From positions 1-7,483 of the forward strand of contig CAZPGL010000061.1 in the NCBI GenBank assembly GCA_964586175.1: a DNA stretch of 7,483 bases. The letters are read 5' to 3'. The stretch is from CAZPGL01 sp964586175 (GTDB lineage Bacteria; Actinomycetota; Acidimicrobiia; Acidimicrobiales; MedAcidi-G1). The position numbers were made by a program, and so were the translations under genes. Below, in pieces: positions 1 to 6,306 of this stretch. The notes below the pieces were generated by a model that was given only the letters and a program-made list of their open reading frames with translations, did no database searches and had not been told where the DNA came from. Within the stretch, counting starts at the first letter, position 1; each line of letters starts with the position of its first letter.

Positions 1-228
1 CGTCGGCGCGACCGTCGTGGTCGTCGTCGACAGCGCCAGCTGACGCACCACCGGGGCCGCCGACTCCAACACCACCGGCCGCTCGGCAGGCACCACGGCC
101 AGATCGACGGCGGCCGCCACCCCCACCATGCCGGCGCCCATCATCACCACGACCAGGAGCCGTCGAACGGACCCACCGATCACCCGCATCGGGCGGGAAG
201 CCCCGCGGCCCTGATCATCACGCATCAT
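1..228 (-). CDS. N-terminus of a secreted or membrane-anchored protein, cut by the window edge
   Basis: The frame is open from ATG at 228 to the window edge (76 codons seen) and continues outside. After a short polar lead, the protein has two arginines (about residues 22-23) followed by a hydrophobic stretch rich in Val, Met, Gly and Ala (about 24-41). This looks like a signal peptide or a single membrane anchor. A polar extracellular-type region follows, with a run of five threonines near residues 69-73, the kind of low-complexity linker common in actinobacterial surface proteins. Possible starts are ATG at 228, 225 or 189. The last would put the arginines near the N-terminus, as in a classical signal peptide, and no strong Shine-Dalgarno site settles the choice. 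It points away from all other genes here. No domain is visible, so no function is proposed. Confidence 0.6.
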   Translation of the reverse strand, partial: MMRDDQGRGASRPMRVIGGSVRRLLVVVMMGAGMVGVAAAVDLAVVPAERPVVLESAAPVVRQLALSTTTTTVAPT

Positions 229-310
229 CCCGATACCGCGACCGTAGGGCCGATCGGTCGCCGATGTACCGCGCCCCCCTCGCCGCCGAACCGGTGTCCG
301 CTACTGCTGC

Positions 311-658
311 TGGGTGGCGGCCACCTTCCTGCCGGCCACCGACTTCTCGACCCGCCAGCCGTATCCCGAGGGCCGCCGGGTCGTCGACGCCGGTGCCACA
401 ATCGCCCTGGCCTCCACCGCCAACCCGGGCTCCAGCCACACTACGTCCATGGCGTTTTGCATCGTCCTGGCCGTGCGCGACCTGCACCTCACCATCGACG
501 AGGCGGTCGCCGCGGCCACCGTCGGCCGGGCCGCCGCCCTGCCCCGCACCGACGTGGGTCGCCTCACCCCCGGTTCGCCTGGGCACGCCGGAGTGCTCGA
601 TGCCCCCAGCCACCATCACCTCGCCTACCGTCCCGGCGTGCCGCTCGTCCGACAGGTC
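311..658 (+). pseudogene. hutI: Decayed C-terminal fragment of imidazolonepropionase (hutI remnant)
   Basis: This frame encodes about 115 residues resembling the C-terminal third of imidazolonepropionase, the amidohydrolase that opens 4-imidazolone-5-propanoate in histidine breakdown. Recognisable pieces are TFLPATDFSTRQPYP at the start, NPGSS near nt 422-436, the helical segment around SMAFCIVLAVRDLHLT, and LDAPSHHHLAYRPGVPLV near the end. The full enzyme is about 400 residues. The N-terminal two thirds, with the other metal ligands, are absent, and upstream of 311 the similarity stops abruptly. The family's metal-ligand Asp, normally two residues before NPG, is Thr here (codon 416-418), so even this domain could not work. 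The frame has no stop at its expected end and reads through a 48-nt tail into the FAD gene start at 707. The gap 229-310 shows nothing identifiable. The family assignment rests on remembered motifs; the truncation and the missing Asp are seen directly. Confidence 0.72.
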
Positions 659-695
659 GGCGGCGCGTCCTCAACCCCCGACCGGACCCACCCCC

Positions 696-701
696 GAGGA
701 G
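696..701 (+). promoter_or_regulatory. Strong ribosome binding site fixing the FAD oxidoreductase start
   Basis: GAGGAG lies 5 nt before GTG at 707. It is the strongest Shine-Dalgarno match in front of any gene here. It shows that translation starts at 707 and not at the far upstream GTG at 314, which opens the same frame inside the hutI remnant. Confidence 0.8.
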
Positions 702-706
702 CGCCA

Positions 707-2167
707 GTGACCAACATCGGCTACACCGGTGACGGACAGAACCAGTGGTACCCGTTCATGGACCGGTCGGCCCCGGTCGACGTGGACGGCGTGCTCCAGA
801 ACCCGCCTGTCGTGCCGGTACGGGACGCCGATCCGCTGCCCTCCTCGGCCAAGTACGTGGTCGTCGGTGCCGGCATCCACGGACTGTCCAGCGCCTACCA
901 CCTGGCCATGGCCCTCGAACGCTCCGGCAAAGGCAGGGGCAGCGACGTCGTGCTCATCGACAAGGCCGGCCCTGGTGCCGGGGCCACCGGCCTGGCCTGC
1001 GGCTGCGTACGCAACCTGTACATGACCGGCCCGCTGCACGCCATCCTGCGGGCCAGCGTCGAAGTGTGGGAATCCGACCCCGTCAACTTCGGGTTCCAAC
1101 AGGTCGGATACGTCTCGATCGGCGAGAAGAACCAGTACGACGACTACGTCGCCCTCAACGAGTCGCAGGTCGCCAGCGGCTACCCGTCCGACCTGTACGC
1201 CGGCGCCGACGCCCACCGGTTCCTCAAGAGCCTGTGGCCCGACTTCAAGACCGACAACTGCGACGTCGTGCTCCATGAGCACCGCTCCGGCTACGCCGGC
1301 ACCCACATGGTGATGTGGGGGCTCGACCAGAAGTGCCGCCAATGGGGCGTGCAGCGGGTGTACGGCGTGGCCGTCACCGGCTACGACATGGCCGGCGGCG
1401 CGGTGACCGCCGTGGAGACCACCGCCGGGCGCATCCAATGCGACCAGGTCGTCGTCGGCGCCGGGGCCTGGACCCCACAACATTGGGAGTGGCTCGGCGG
1501 CCCGTCGCACCTCGACGTGCACTACCCCGACGGCCACGTCGAACACGACAAGAGCCTGTGGACCTACTGGCGGCTCCTCGAAGGCGAGGTGTACCTGCCG
1601 CCCGGCGTCGACTACCGCACCGCCGACGGCAAGGACGCCCCGGTCCTCCACGTCGAGCTCATGAACACGCCGGTGTACGGCGACGACGGCGAGATGATCC
1701 AGGACCACGTGTACACCTACACCCGCTACGCCGCCGAACGGGTCGGCGCCCCCGGCCTGCAGGGCGGCACCATCCCGATTCCCATCGGCGACGCGGCAGC
1801 CGTCGAACCGTACGGGCACCTCAACGACGCCTACCAGGCCGACGACTGGTTCCCCGAGTACTACTGCAAGACCCTCGGCATGCTCTTCGAACGGTTCGAG
1901 AACCTGGAGCCGTACTACAAGCAGCGCCGCAACGGCGGCATCGGCGCCTTCACCGCCGACAACGTGCCGATCTTCGACTTCGTGGCCGACAACGCCTGGG
2001 TCATCGCCGACTCCAACCACGGGTTCAAGATGATCGGCGTCGGCAAACTCACCGCCGACCTGCTCGTCGGCGGCGACATGCCCGAGGAACTCAAACCGTT
2101 CGGGTTCGACCGCTACACCACCGGCGCCACGTTCGGCGACCGCAACTCGAACTGCCCCTGGGTCTGA
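707..2167 (+). CDS. DAO-family FAD-dependent oxidoreductase (glycine/sarcosine/D-amino acid oxidase type)
   Basis: A 486-residue flavoprotein that probably oxidises a C-N bond of an amino acid, N-methyl amino acid or amine, giving an imine. The Rossmann FAD motif VVVGAGIHGL is at residues 51-60 (GxGxxG at 54-59), after an unusual polar extension of about 45 residues. The acidic end of strand 2 is D85. The region GATGLACGCVRN (92-103) matches the flavin-contacting loop of sarcosine oxidase-like enzymes. VVVGAGAW (248-255) is the second conserved dinucleotide-domain strand. The C-terminal FAD segment runs from TADNVPIFD (416-424) through SNHGFKMIGVGKL (436-448). It has no signal peptide or membrane helix, so it is cytoplasmic. 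The start at GTG 707 is set by GAGGAG 5 nt upstream; the longer in-frame version from 314 would wrongly fuse it to the hutI remnant. The next gene follows after 31 nt, so they are probably co-transcribed. The fold is secure; the substrate is not known. Confidence 0.85.
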   Translation: MTNIGYTGDGQNQWYPFMDRSAPVDVDGVLQNPPVVPVRDADPLPSSAKYVVVGAGIHGLSSAYHLAMALERSGKGRGSDVVLIDKAGPGAGATGLACGCVRNLYMTGPLHAILRASVEVWESDPVNFGFQQVGYVSIGEKNQYDDYVALNESQVASGYPSDLYAGADAHRFLKSLWPDFKTDNCDVVLHEHRSGYAGTHMVMWGLDQKCRQWGVQRVYGVAVTGYDMAGGAVTAVETTAGRIQCDQVVVGAGAWTPQHWEWLGGPSHLDVHYPDGHVEHDKSLWTYWRLLEGEVYLPPGVDYRTADGKDAPVLHVELMNTPVYGDDGEMIQDHVYTYTRYAAERVGAPGLQGGTIPIPIGDAAAVEPYGHLNDAYQADDWFPEYYCKTLGMLFERFENLEPYYKQRRNGGIGAFTADNVPIFDFVADNAWVIADSNHGFKMIGVGKLTADLLVGGDMPEELKPFGFDRYTTGATFGDRNSNCPWV

Positions 2168-2198
2168 GCGACGCCCCGGCGACGATAGGAAGGTTGCC

Positions 2199-3008
2199 GT
2201 GAGCACCTATGTGGCCGGCCTGCCGATGTACGACTGGCCCGAGGTGCGCGCCGAAGTCGACGCCCTGTGGTCGGCCATCGCCCTGCGTCTCGTCGACGCC
2301 GGCATCGACGCTCCGGCCGCCTTGACCCGTTTCGACCGGTTCGAAGATCTGTGGACCGAACCGGGCCTGCTGATCGGCGAGACATGCGGATACAACGTGG
2401 CCACCAACCTGGACGGCCGGGTCGACGTCCTGGGGGTGCTCGACCACGGCGTCGAGGGGGTGGCCCCCGGCGAGTACCGGTCGATCATCGTCGCCCGGGC
2501 CGACGACCCGGCCGCGGGCCTGGCCGCCTTCCGGGACCGGACGGTCGCCGTCAACGGCGTCGAGTCCTGGTCGGGGTACGCCAGCCTGGTCTGCGAGGTC
2601 GCACCGTTGGCGGTCGACGGCCGGTTCTTCGGCAACCTGACGGTCACCGGCTCGCACCGGGCGTCGATCGTGGCCGTGGCCGACGGCGCAGCCGACGTGG
2701 CCGCCATCGATGCCGTGGCCTGGCAACTGGCCCTGACCCACGAGCCGGCGACCGACGACCTGCAGGTCGTGGCGCTGACCGATCCGGTGCCGGCCCCCCC
2801 ACTGGTGATCGGCTGGGCCCACCAGGGTCTGGCCGTCGCCGTGCGGACAGCGGTGGCCGATGCCGTGGCCTCGCTGGGTCCCGAAGTACGGGGGCCGCTC
2901 GACCTCTACGGCTTCGTGGAAAGGTCAACCGCCGAGTACCGGGTGCTGCCCGAGCGTCTCGCCGCGGCGGCTGCCGCCGGGTGCACCGGCCTGGCCAGGC
3001 CGAGTTAG
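2199..3008 (+). CDS. PhnD-like periplasmic-binding-fold protein without a signal peptide
   Basis: A 269-residue protein resembling the PhnD/SsuA/transferrin-type substrate-binding family of phosphate, phosphite or phosphonate ABC transporters. Family-like motifs in order are ASLPMYDW-like AGLPMYDWPEVR (6-17), LLIGETCGY (57-65), GEYRSIIVAR with DDP (91-104), a serine-rich SWSGY (123-127), RFFGNLTVTGSHRAS (142-156) and ADVAAIDAVAW (165-175). These correspond to the two lobes and hinge of the binding fold. It starts directly with the mature fold and has no signal peptide or lipobox, so it is probably cytoplasmic, and no permease or ATPase gene is nearby. GTG at 2199 has AGGAAGG 5 nt upstream. 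It follows the FAD gene by 31 nt, which suggests it binds that enzyme's substrate or product, or senses it; this is inference. Its TAG overlaps the stop codon of the convergent PhyH gene. Confidence 0.75.
   Translation: MSTYVAGLPMYDWPEVRAEVDALWSAIALRLVDAGIDAPAALTRFDRFEDLWTEPGLLIGETCGYNVATNLDGRVDVLGVLDHGVEGVAPGEYRSIIVARADDPAAGLAAFRDRTVAVNGVESWSGYASLVCEVAPLAVDGRFFGNLTVTGSHRASIVAVADGAADVAAIDAVAWQLALTHEPATDDLQVVALTDPVPAPPLVIGWAHQGLAVAVRTAVADAVASLGPEVRGPLDLYGFVERSTAEYRVLPERLAAAAAAGCTGLARPS
2987..3002. terminator. Perfect 16-bp palindrome at a convergent gene end, possible bidirectional terminator
   Basis: CGGCCTGGCCAGGCCG is a perfect inverted repeat lying just inside the 3' ends of both convergent genes (stop codons at 3005-3008). 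It could fold as a six-pair GC stem with a four-base loop on either transcript. There is no T tract, as is often the case for actinobacterial hairpins. Because it lies within coding sequence rich in GCC and GGC codons, it may also be chance. Confidence 0.3.
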
Positions 3009-3841
3009 AGCTGGCGGCGCTCGGCCGCCCCTTCGTAGAGGATCTCGGCCATGGCGGCGTCGGCGGCGTCCCGGGTCGCCCGCCCCTCGTCGGTGAAGTC
3101 GCCGGTCGGGAAAGGGGCCACGGTGAACGACCGGTCGATGGGACCGTCGCCGACGGGCAGCACGTGGTAGCCGCCCCGATCCATGCGGGCCCCGGTCCCG
3201 ACGTAGGACTGGAAGGCCACCCCGACCCGCCGGCCGTCAGAGCCGTTGGGCCGCGACCCGTGCACCAGGTGCGGATGGTGGAGCGACATTTGGCCGGGAC
3301 GGAGCACGATGTCGACCGCGGTGTCGGTGTCGACCCCCTCGACGTGCTGGCCCCGGGTCAGGATGTTGTCGGCCCCGTACCGGTCGACGTGGGGCGAGAT
3401 GCCGTGGCGGTGCGATCCCGGCACCATGGCCACGCAGCCGTTGTCGGGGGTGCTGGGGGTCAGGGCCAGCCAGGCCGTCGTCATCTCCGTCGCCCCCATA
3501 CCCATGTAGGTGCCGTCCTGGTGCCAGCTCACGAAGTGGCCCGTACGGGGCTCCTTGACGAACAGGACCGTGGTGAGCAGGGCCGACGGCTCGCCGACCA
3601 GCGACCCGGCGGCGGCCAGGATCACCGGGTGGCGGGCCAACTCGGCGAGGAACGGCAGCACCAGGTGGGCGTTGTTGCGCCGTTCGGCGTGCAGGTCGTC
3701 GGGGAAGGCGGCCTCGGCGGCCTCGAGGGCGTCCAGGGCGTCGGCCGCTTCGGCCTCGGTCAGCACGTCGACCGGGGCCACCCAGCCGTGGTCCCGGTAG
3801 TGGGCCACCTGGTCGGCCGAGAGGCCTGTTGCGCGAGCCAT
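3005..3841 (-). CDS. Phytanoyl-CoA dioxygenase (PhyH) family Fe(II)/2-oxoglutarate oxygenase, first copy
   Basis: A 278-residue non-haem iron oxygenase predicted to hydroxylate a small molecule using O2 and 2-oxoglutarate. The iron triad is visible: H107 and D109 in SWHQDGTYMG (105-114) and the distal H194 in LVHGSRPN (192-199). Arg204 or Arg205 is placed to bind the 2-oxoglutarate carboxylate. The core-strand region LALTPSTPDNGCVAMVPGSH (125-144) is typical of the family. Asp in the HxD motif argues for hydroxylation, not halogenation. The long signature helix of ectoine hydroxylase EctD is absent, so it is not a normal ectD product despite its neighbour. ATG at 3841 is the only good start; no Shine-Dalgarno site precedes it and a TAGCGT element lies 9 nt upstream, so the leader would be very short. 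It is divergent from the ectoine hydrolase gene and convergent with the PhnD-like gene. Fold confident; substrate unknown. Confidence 0.87.
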   Translation of the reverse strand: MARATGLSADQVAHYRDHGWVAPVDVLTEAEAADALDALEAAEAAFPDDLHAERRNNAHLVLPFLAELARHPVILAAAGSLVGEPSALLTTVLFVKEPRTGHFVSWHQDGTYMGMGATEMTTAWLALTPSTPDNGCVAMVPGSHRHGISPHVDRYGADNILTRGQHVEGVDTDTAVDIVLRPGQMSLHHPHLVHGSRPNGSDGRRVGVAFQSYVGTGARMDRGGYHVLPVGDGPIDRSFTVAPFPTGDFTDEGRATRDAADAAMAEILYEGAAERRQL

Positions 3842-3906
3842 CGGTATCGAACGCTATTGGTTGAACGCCGCTTCCACCCCGATCGGCCCGGCACTACCTT
3901 GTGCCG
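3842..3906. promoter_or_regulatory. Divergent promoter region between the PhyH and ectoine hydrolase genes
   Basis: This 65-bp gap must hold both promoters. On the plus strand TACCTT (3895-3900) fits the actinobacterial -10 pattern TANNNT and ends 6 nt before ATG 3907, with TTCCAC (3872-3877) as a weak -35 at 17-bp spacing. On the minus strand TAGCGT (3856 to 3851) ends 9 nt before ATG 3841. Neither gene has a Shine-Dalgarno site, so leaderless or nearly leaderless transcripts are likely. With so little space, a single regulator bound here could control both genes. The area is visibly less GC-rich than the flanking genes. Confidence 0.5.
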
Positions 3907-5091
3907 ATGCCCGACGTCGACCTTCCGTTCAGCCGCGCCGAATACGCCGACCGCCTGGCCAAGGTGCGCCGCTCCATGGAGGAGCGGGGCATCGAGGTGC
4001 TGGTCGCCGCCGACCCGTCCAACATGTCGTGGCTGACCGGCTACGACGGCTGGTCGTTCTACACCCCGCAGGCCGTGGTCGTCACCCACGACGGCGAGCC
4101 GTGGTGGTGGGGCCGGCGCATGGACGCCAACGGCGCCCGTCGCACCGTGTACATGGACGAGGCCCGCATCCTCGACTATTCGGACGACCACGTCATGAAC
4201 CCCGACAAGCACGCCTTCGGGCAGCTCGCCGGCTTGCTCGACGGCATGGGCCACGGCTCGGCCCGCGTCGGGGTCGAGTTGGACAACTACTACTACTCGG
4301 CGGCCGCCCACCAGCACCTGTGCGCCGGCCTGCCCGACGCCGACGTGGTCGACGCCACGGCGCTCGTCAACTGGCAGCGGGGCGTCAAATCCGACCAGGA
4401 ACTGGTGTACATGCGGCGGGCGGCCCGCATCGTCGAACGCATGCACGCCCGCATCCGCGACATCATCGAACCAGGGATGCGCAAGTGCGACCTGGTGGCC
4501 GAGATCTACGCCACCGGCGTGTCGGGCACCGAGGAATACGGCGGCGACTATCCGGCGTTCGTGCCGATGCTCCCCACCGGGGCCGACGCCTCGGCTCCGC
4601 ACCTGACGTGGGACGACAAGCCGCTCAAGGTGGGGGAGGGCACGTTCTTCGAGATTGCCGGCGCCCACCGCCGATACCAGCTGCCGCTATGCCGCACCAC
4701 CTTTCTGGGCCGGCCGCCCGATGACATGCGTCGGGCCGAGGCCGCGGTGCTGGCCGCCCTCGACGCCGGCCTCGACGCGGCCAGGGCCGGGCACCGGGCT
4801 GGCGACATGGCCCGCCGCTTCTACTCGGTGATGGAGGACGCCGGCTTCCACAAGGAGGGCCGCTGCGGCTACCCGATCGGCCTCAGCTACCCGCCCGACT
4901 GGGGGGAGCGCACCATCTCGCTGCGCGACACCGACGACTCGGTGTTCGAGCCCGGTATGACCTTCCACTTCATGCCCGGCCTGTGGATGGACACGTGGGG
5001 CCTGGAGATCACCGAGAGCTTCGTCGTCGTCGCGGACGGCCCCGGCGAGCCGCTGGCCGACGTGTCCCGACCCCTCCACGTGAAGGGCTGA
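3907..5091 (+). CDS. doeA: Ectoine hydrolase (DoeA/EutD type, M24 creatinase-like fold)
   Basis: A 394-residue cytoplasmic enzyme predicted to hydrolyse the ectoine ring to N-acetyl-2,4-diaminobutyrate, the first step in using ectoine as carbon and nitrogen source. The N-terminal creatinase-type domain (about 8-155) has NMSWLTGYDGWSFY (39-52), RRTVYMDE (78-85) and VGVELDNYYYSAAA (121-134). The catalytic pita-bread domain (about 163-375) has ERMH (177-180), EPGMRKCDLVAEIY (188-201), GGDYPAFVP (212-220), GADASAPHLTWDD (225-237), GEGTFFEIAG (243-252), GYPIGLSYPPDWGER (321-335) and WGLEITES (364-371). From memory these match DoeA/EutD along nearly the whole length, far better than general Xaa-Pro peptidases. 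The usual M24 metal-ligand pattern is not kept; DoeA is regarded as creatinase-like and metal-independent. GTG 3901 is an alternative start, but TACCTT sits immediately before it, so ATG 3907 on a leaderless transcript is preferred. It is followed after 3 nt by a deacetylase gene. 5-Hydroxyectoine is a likely second substrate. Confidence 0.88.
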   Translation: MPDVDLPFSRAEYADRLAKVRRSMEERGIEVLVAADPSNMSWLTGYDGWSFYTPQAVVVTHDGEPWWWGRRMDANGARRTVYMDEARILDYSDDHVMNPDKHAFGQLAGLLDGMGHGSARVGVELDNYYYSAAAHQHLCAGLPDADVVDATALVNWQRGVKSDQELVYMRRAARIVERMHARIRDIIEPGMRKCDLVAEIYATGVSGTEEYGGDYPAFVPMLPTGADASAPHLTWDDKPLKVGEGTFFEIAGAHRRYQLPLCRTTFLGRPPDDMRRAEAAVLAALDAGLDAARAGHRAGDMARRFYSVMEDAGFHKEGRCGYPIGLSYPPDWGERTISLRDTDDSVFEPGMTFHFMPGLWMDTWGLEITESFVVVADGPGEPLADVSRPLHVKG

Positions 5092-5094
5092 ACG

Positions 5095-6261
5095 GTGGCC
5101 GGCCCGCCCCCCGTCGAAGAAGCCCTGGGCGTCCTCGACGACCTGGTGGCCTTCCCGTCGGTGGCCCTGACCCCCAATGTGGACCTCATCGCCTGGGTCG
5201 TAGACCGGCTGGACGGGGTGGCTGGCGACATCCGGCTCAGTCACGACCCGACGGGCACCAAGGCCAACCTGTTCGCCACCATCGGGCCGGCGGTCGACGG
5301 CGGCATCATGCTGGCCGGCCACAGCGACGTCGTGCCGGTCGATGCCGACGACTGGGCCACCCCGCCGTTCACCGCCACCCGGGTCGGCGACCGGGTGTAC
5401 GGCCGGGGCACCGCCGACATGAAGGGCTTCGTGGCCTGCGTGCTGGCCCTGGCCCCCCGCTGGGCGGCCCTCGACCTGGTGCGCCCGGTGCACATCGCCC
5501 TCACCTACGACGAGGAGGACGGCTTCCACGGCGCCCCGGTACTCATCGACTCGCTGGCCGACGCCCCCCGCCCGGCGGCGGCCATCGTCGGCGAACCCAC
5601 CGGCCTGCAGGTCATCGGCGCCCACAAGGGGTGCTACGAGTACACGACGACCGTCACCGGTGTGAACGGGCACAGCTCCCGCCCCGCCGAGGCGGTCAGC
5701 GCCGTGCACCACGCCAGCGCCTGGATCGGCGCCCTGCTCGACCTGGCCGGACCGCTGGCCGAGCGGGCCCCGGCCGACAGTCGGTTCACCCCGGCCCACA
5801 CCACCACCAACGTGGGCACGATCGGCGGGGGGCTGGCCCGGTGCACGGTGGCCGACCGGTGCGCGTTCGATTGGGAGATGCGCCCCGTGCAGGGCAGCGA
5901 CGCCGCCTTCGTGAAGGACCGCATGGCCGAAGTGGAGGCTGGGTTACTGGCCGAGATGCGCACCGTGCACCCCGGGGCGGCCATCGACACCGAGGTGGTC
6001 TGCGAGATCGACGGCCTCGAATGGGACGACGCCTCACCGGCCATCGACCTGATGGGGTCGCTGCTCGGCGGCGACGCGGAGGTGGGGGTGGTCGCCTACG
6101 GCACCGAGGCCGGCCTCTATCAGGCGGCCGGTATCCCGTCGGTGGTGTGGGGCCCCGGCGACATCGGGGTCGCCCATCGTCCCGACGAGTTCGTGGAGGT
6201 CGCCGACCTGGCGGCCTGCCTCGACGTGCTGTCCCGCCTCGACGAGCACCTGGTCGACTGA
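5095..6261 (+). CDS. M20 family deacetylase, ArgE (acetylornithine deacetylase)-like
   Basis: A 388-residue dinuclear-zinc amidohydrolase of the ArgE/DapE group, which removes acyl groups from N-acylated amino acids. The full active site is present: H76 and D78 in AGHSDVVPVD (74-83), bridging D108 in YGRGTADMKG (102-111), the catalytic and metal pair E140-E141 in TYDEEDGFHG (137-146), E167 in VGEPTG (165-170), and H361 in VAHRPDEF (359-366). The lid domain carries NGHSSRP (191-197). Length and spacing match E. coli ArgE closely. GTG 5095 begins 3 nt after the ectoine hydrolase stop, with AAGGG 7 nt upstream inside that gene, so the two are translationally close and co-transcribed. The hydrolase product, N-acetyl-2,4-diaminobutyrate, is one methylene shorter than N-acetylornithine, so this enzyme probably performs the DoeB step; that is inference, and a true arginine-pathway role is the alternative. 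The stop codon lies in a triplicated repeat. Confidence 0.88.
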   Translation: MAGPPPVEEALGVLDDLVAFPSVALTPNVDLIAWVVDRLDGVAGDIRLSHDPTGTKANLFATIGPAVDGGIMLAGHSDVVPVDADDWATPPFTATRVGDRVYGRGTADMKGFVACVLALAPRWAALDLVRPVHIALTYDEEDGFHGAPVLIDSLADAPRPAAAIVGEPTGLQVIGAHKGCYEYTTTVTGVNGHSSRPAEAVSAVHHASAWIGALLDLAGPLAERAPADSRFTPAHTTTNVGTIGGGLARCTVADRCAFDWEMRPVQGSDAAFVKDRMAEVEAGLLAEMRTVHPGAAIDTEVVCEIDGLEWDDASPAIDLMGSLLGGDAEVGVVAYGTEAGLYQAAGIPSVVWGPGDIGVAHRPDEFVEVADLAACLDVLSRLDEHLVD

Positions 6262-6287
6262 GCGGTCGACTGAGCGGTCGACTGAGC
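6252..6287 (+). repeat. Three perfect tandem copies of a 12-bp unit carrying the stop codon
   Basis: The unit GGTCGACTGAGC occurs at 6252-6263, 6264-6275 and 6276-6287 with no mismatch. The first copy encodes the C-terminal Val-Asp and TGA of the M20 deacetylase. As 12 is a multiple of three, the next copies place two more in-frame TGA codons at 6271-6273 and 6283-6285. Replication slippage is the simplest origin. Confidence 0.95.
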
Positions 6288-6293
6288 GCCGTC

Positions 6294-6306
6294 GCGCCTC
6301 AGGCGC
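6294..6306. terminator. Short GC inverted repeat between convergent genes, possible weak terminator
   Basis: GCGCCT and AGGCGC flank a single C, giving a realistic five-pair stem with a three-base loop. It overlaps the stop codon of the minus-strand PhyH gene and lies 32 nt after the deacetylase stop. GCGCC at 6286-6290 could pair with the same right arm. There is no T tract and the stem is short, so support is weak. Confidence 0.22.

Noticed and set aside
671..2206. Long minus-strand open frame of 511 codons opposite the FAD oxidoreductase gene
   Set aside because: It mirrors the GC-rich codons of a well supported gene, is dominated by Val, Gly, Ala, Asp and His without recognisable motifs, and has no ribosome binding site. 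This is the usual antisense shadow in high-GC DNA.
3005..3841. First PhyH gene as an ectoine hydroxylase (ectD)
   Set aside because: The neighbouring ectoine hydrolase invites this, but the EctD signature segment is missing and the iron-motif context (WHQDGTYMG) is that of general PhyH proteins.
3005..3841. Possible PhyH-type halogenase
   Set aside because: Halogenases of this fold replace the iron-binding Asp with Ala or Gly; both PhyH proteins here keep HxD.
2267..4036. Plus-strand open frame of 589 codons spanning the PhnD-like and PhyH genes
   Set aside because: It runs through a different frame of one convincing gene and antisense through another, and its product is Arg/Gly/Pro-rich with no domain.
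3907..5091. M24 gene as a generic Xaa-Pro dipeptidase
   Set aside because: Sequence blocks such as GADASAPHLTWDD and GYPIGLSYPPDWGER match ectoine hydrolases, and the metal-ligand pattern of prolidases is not preserved.
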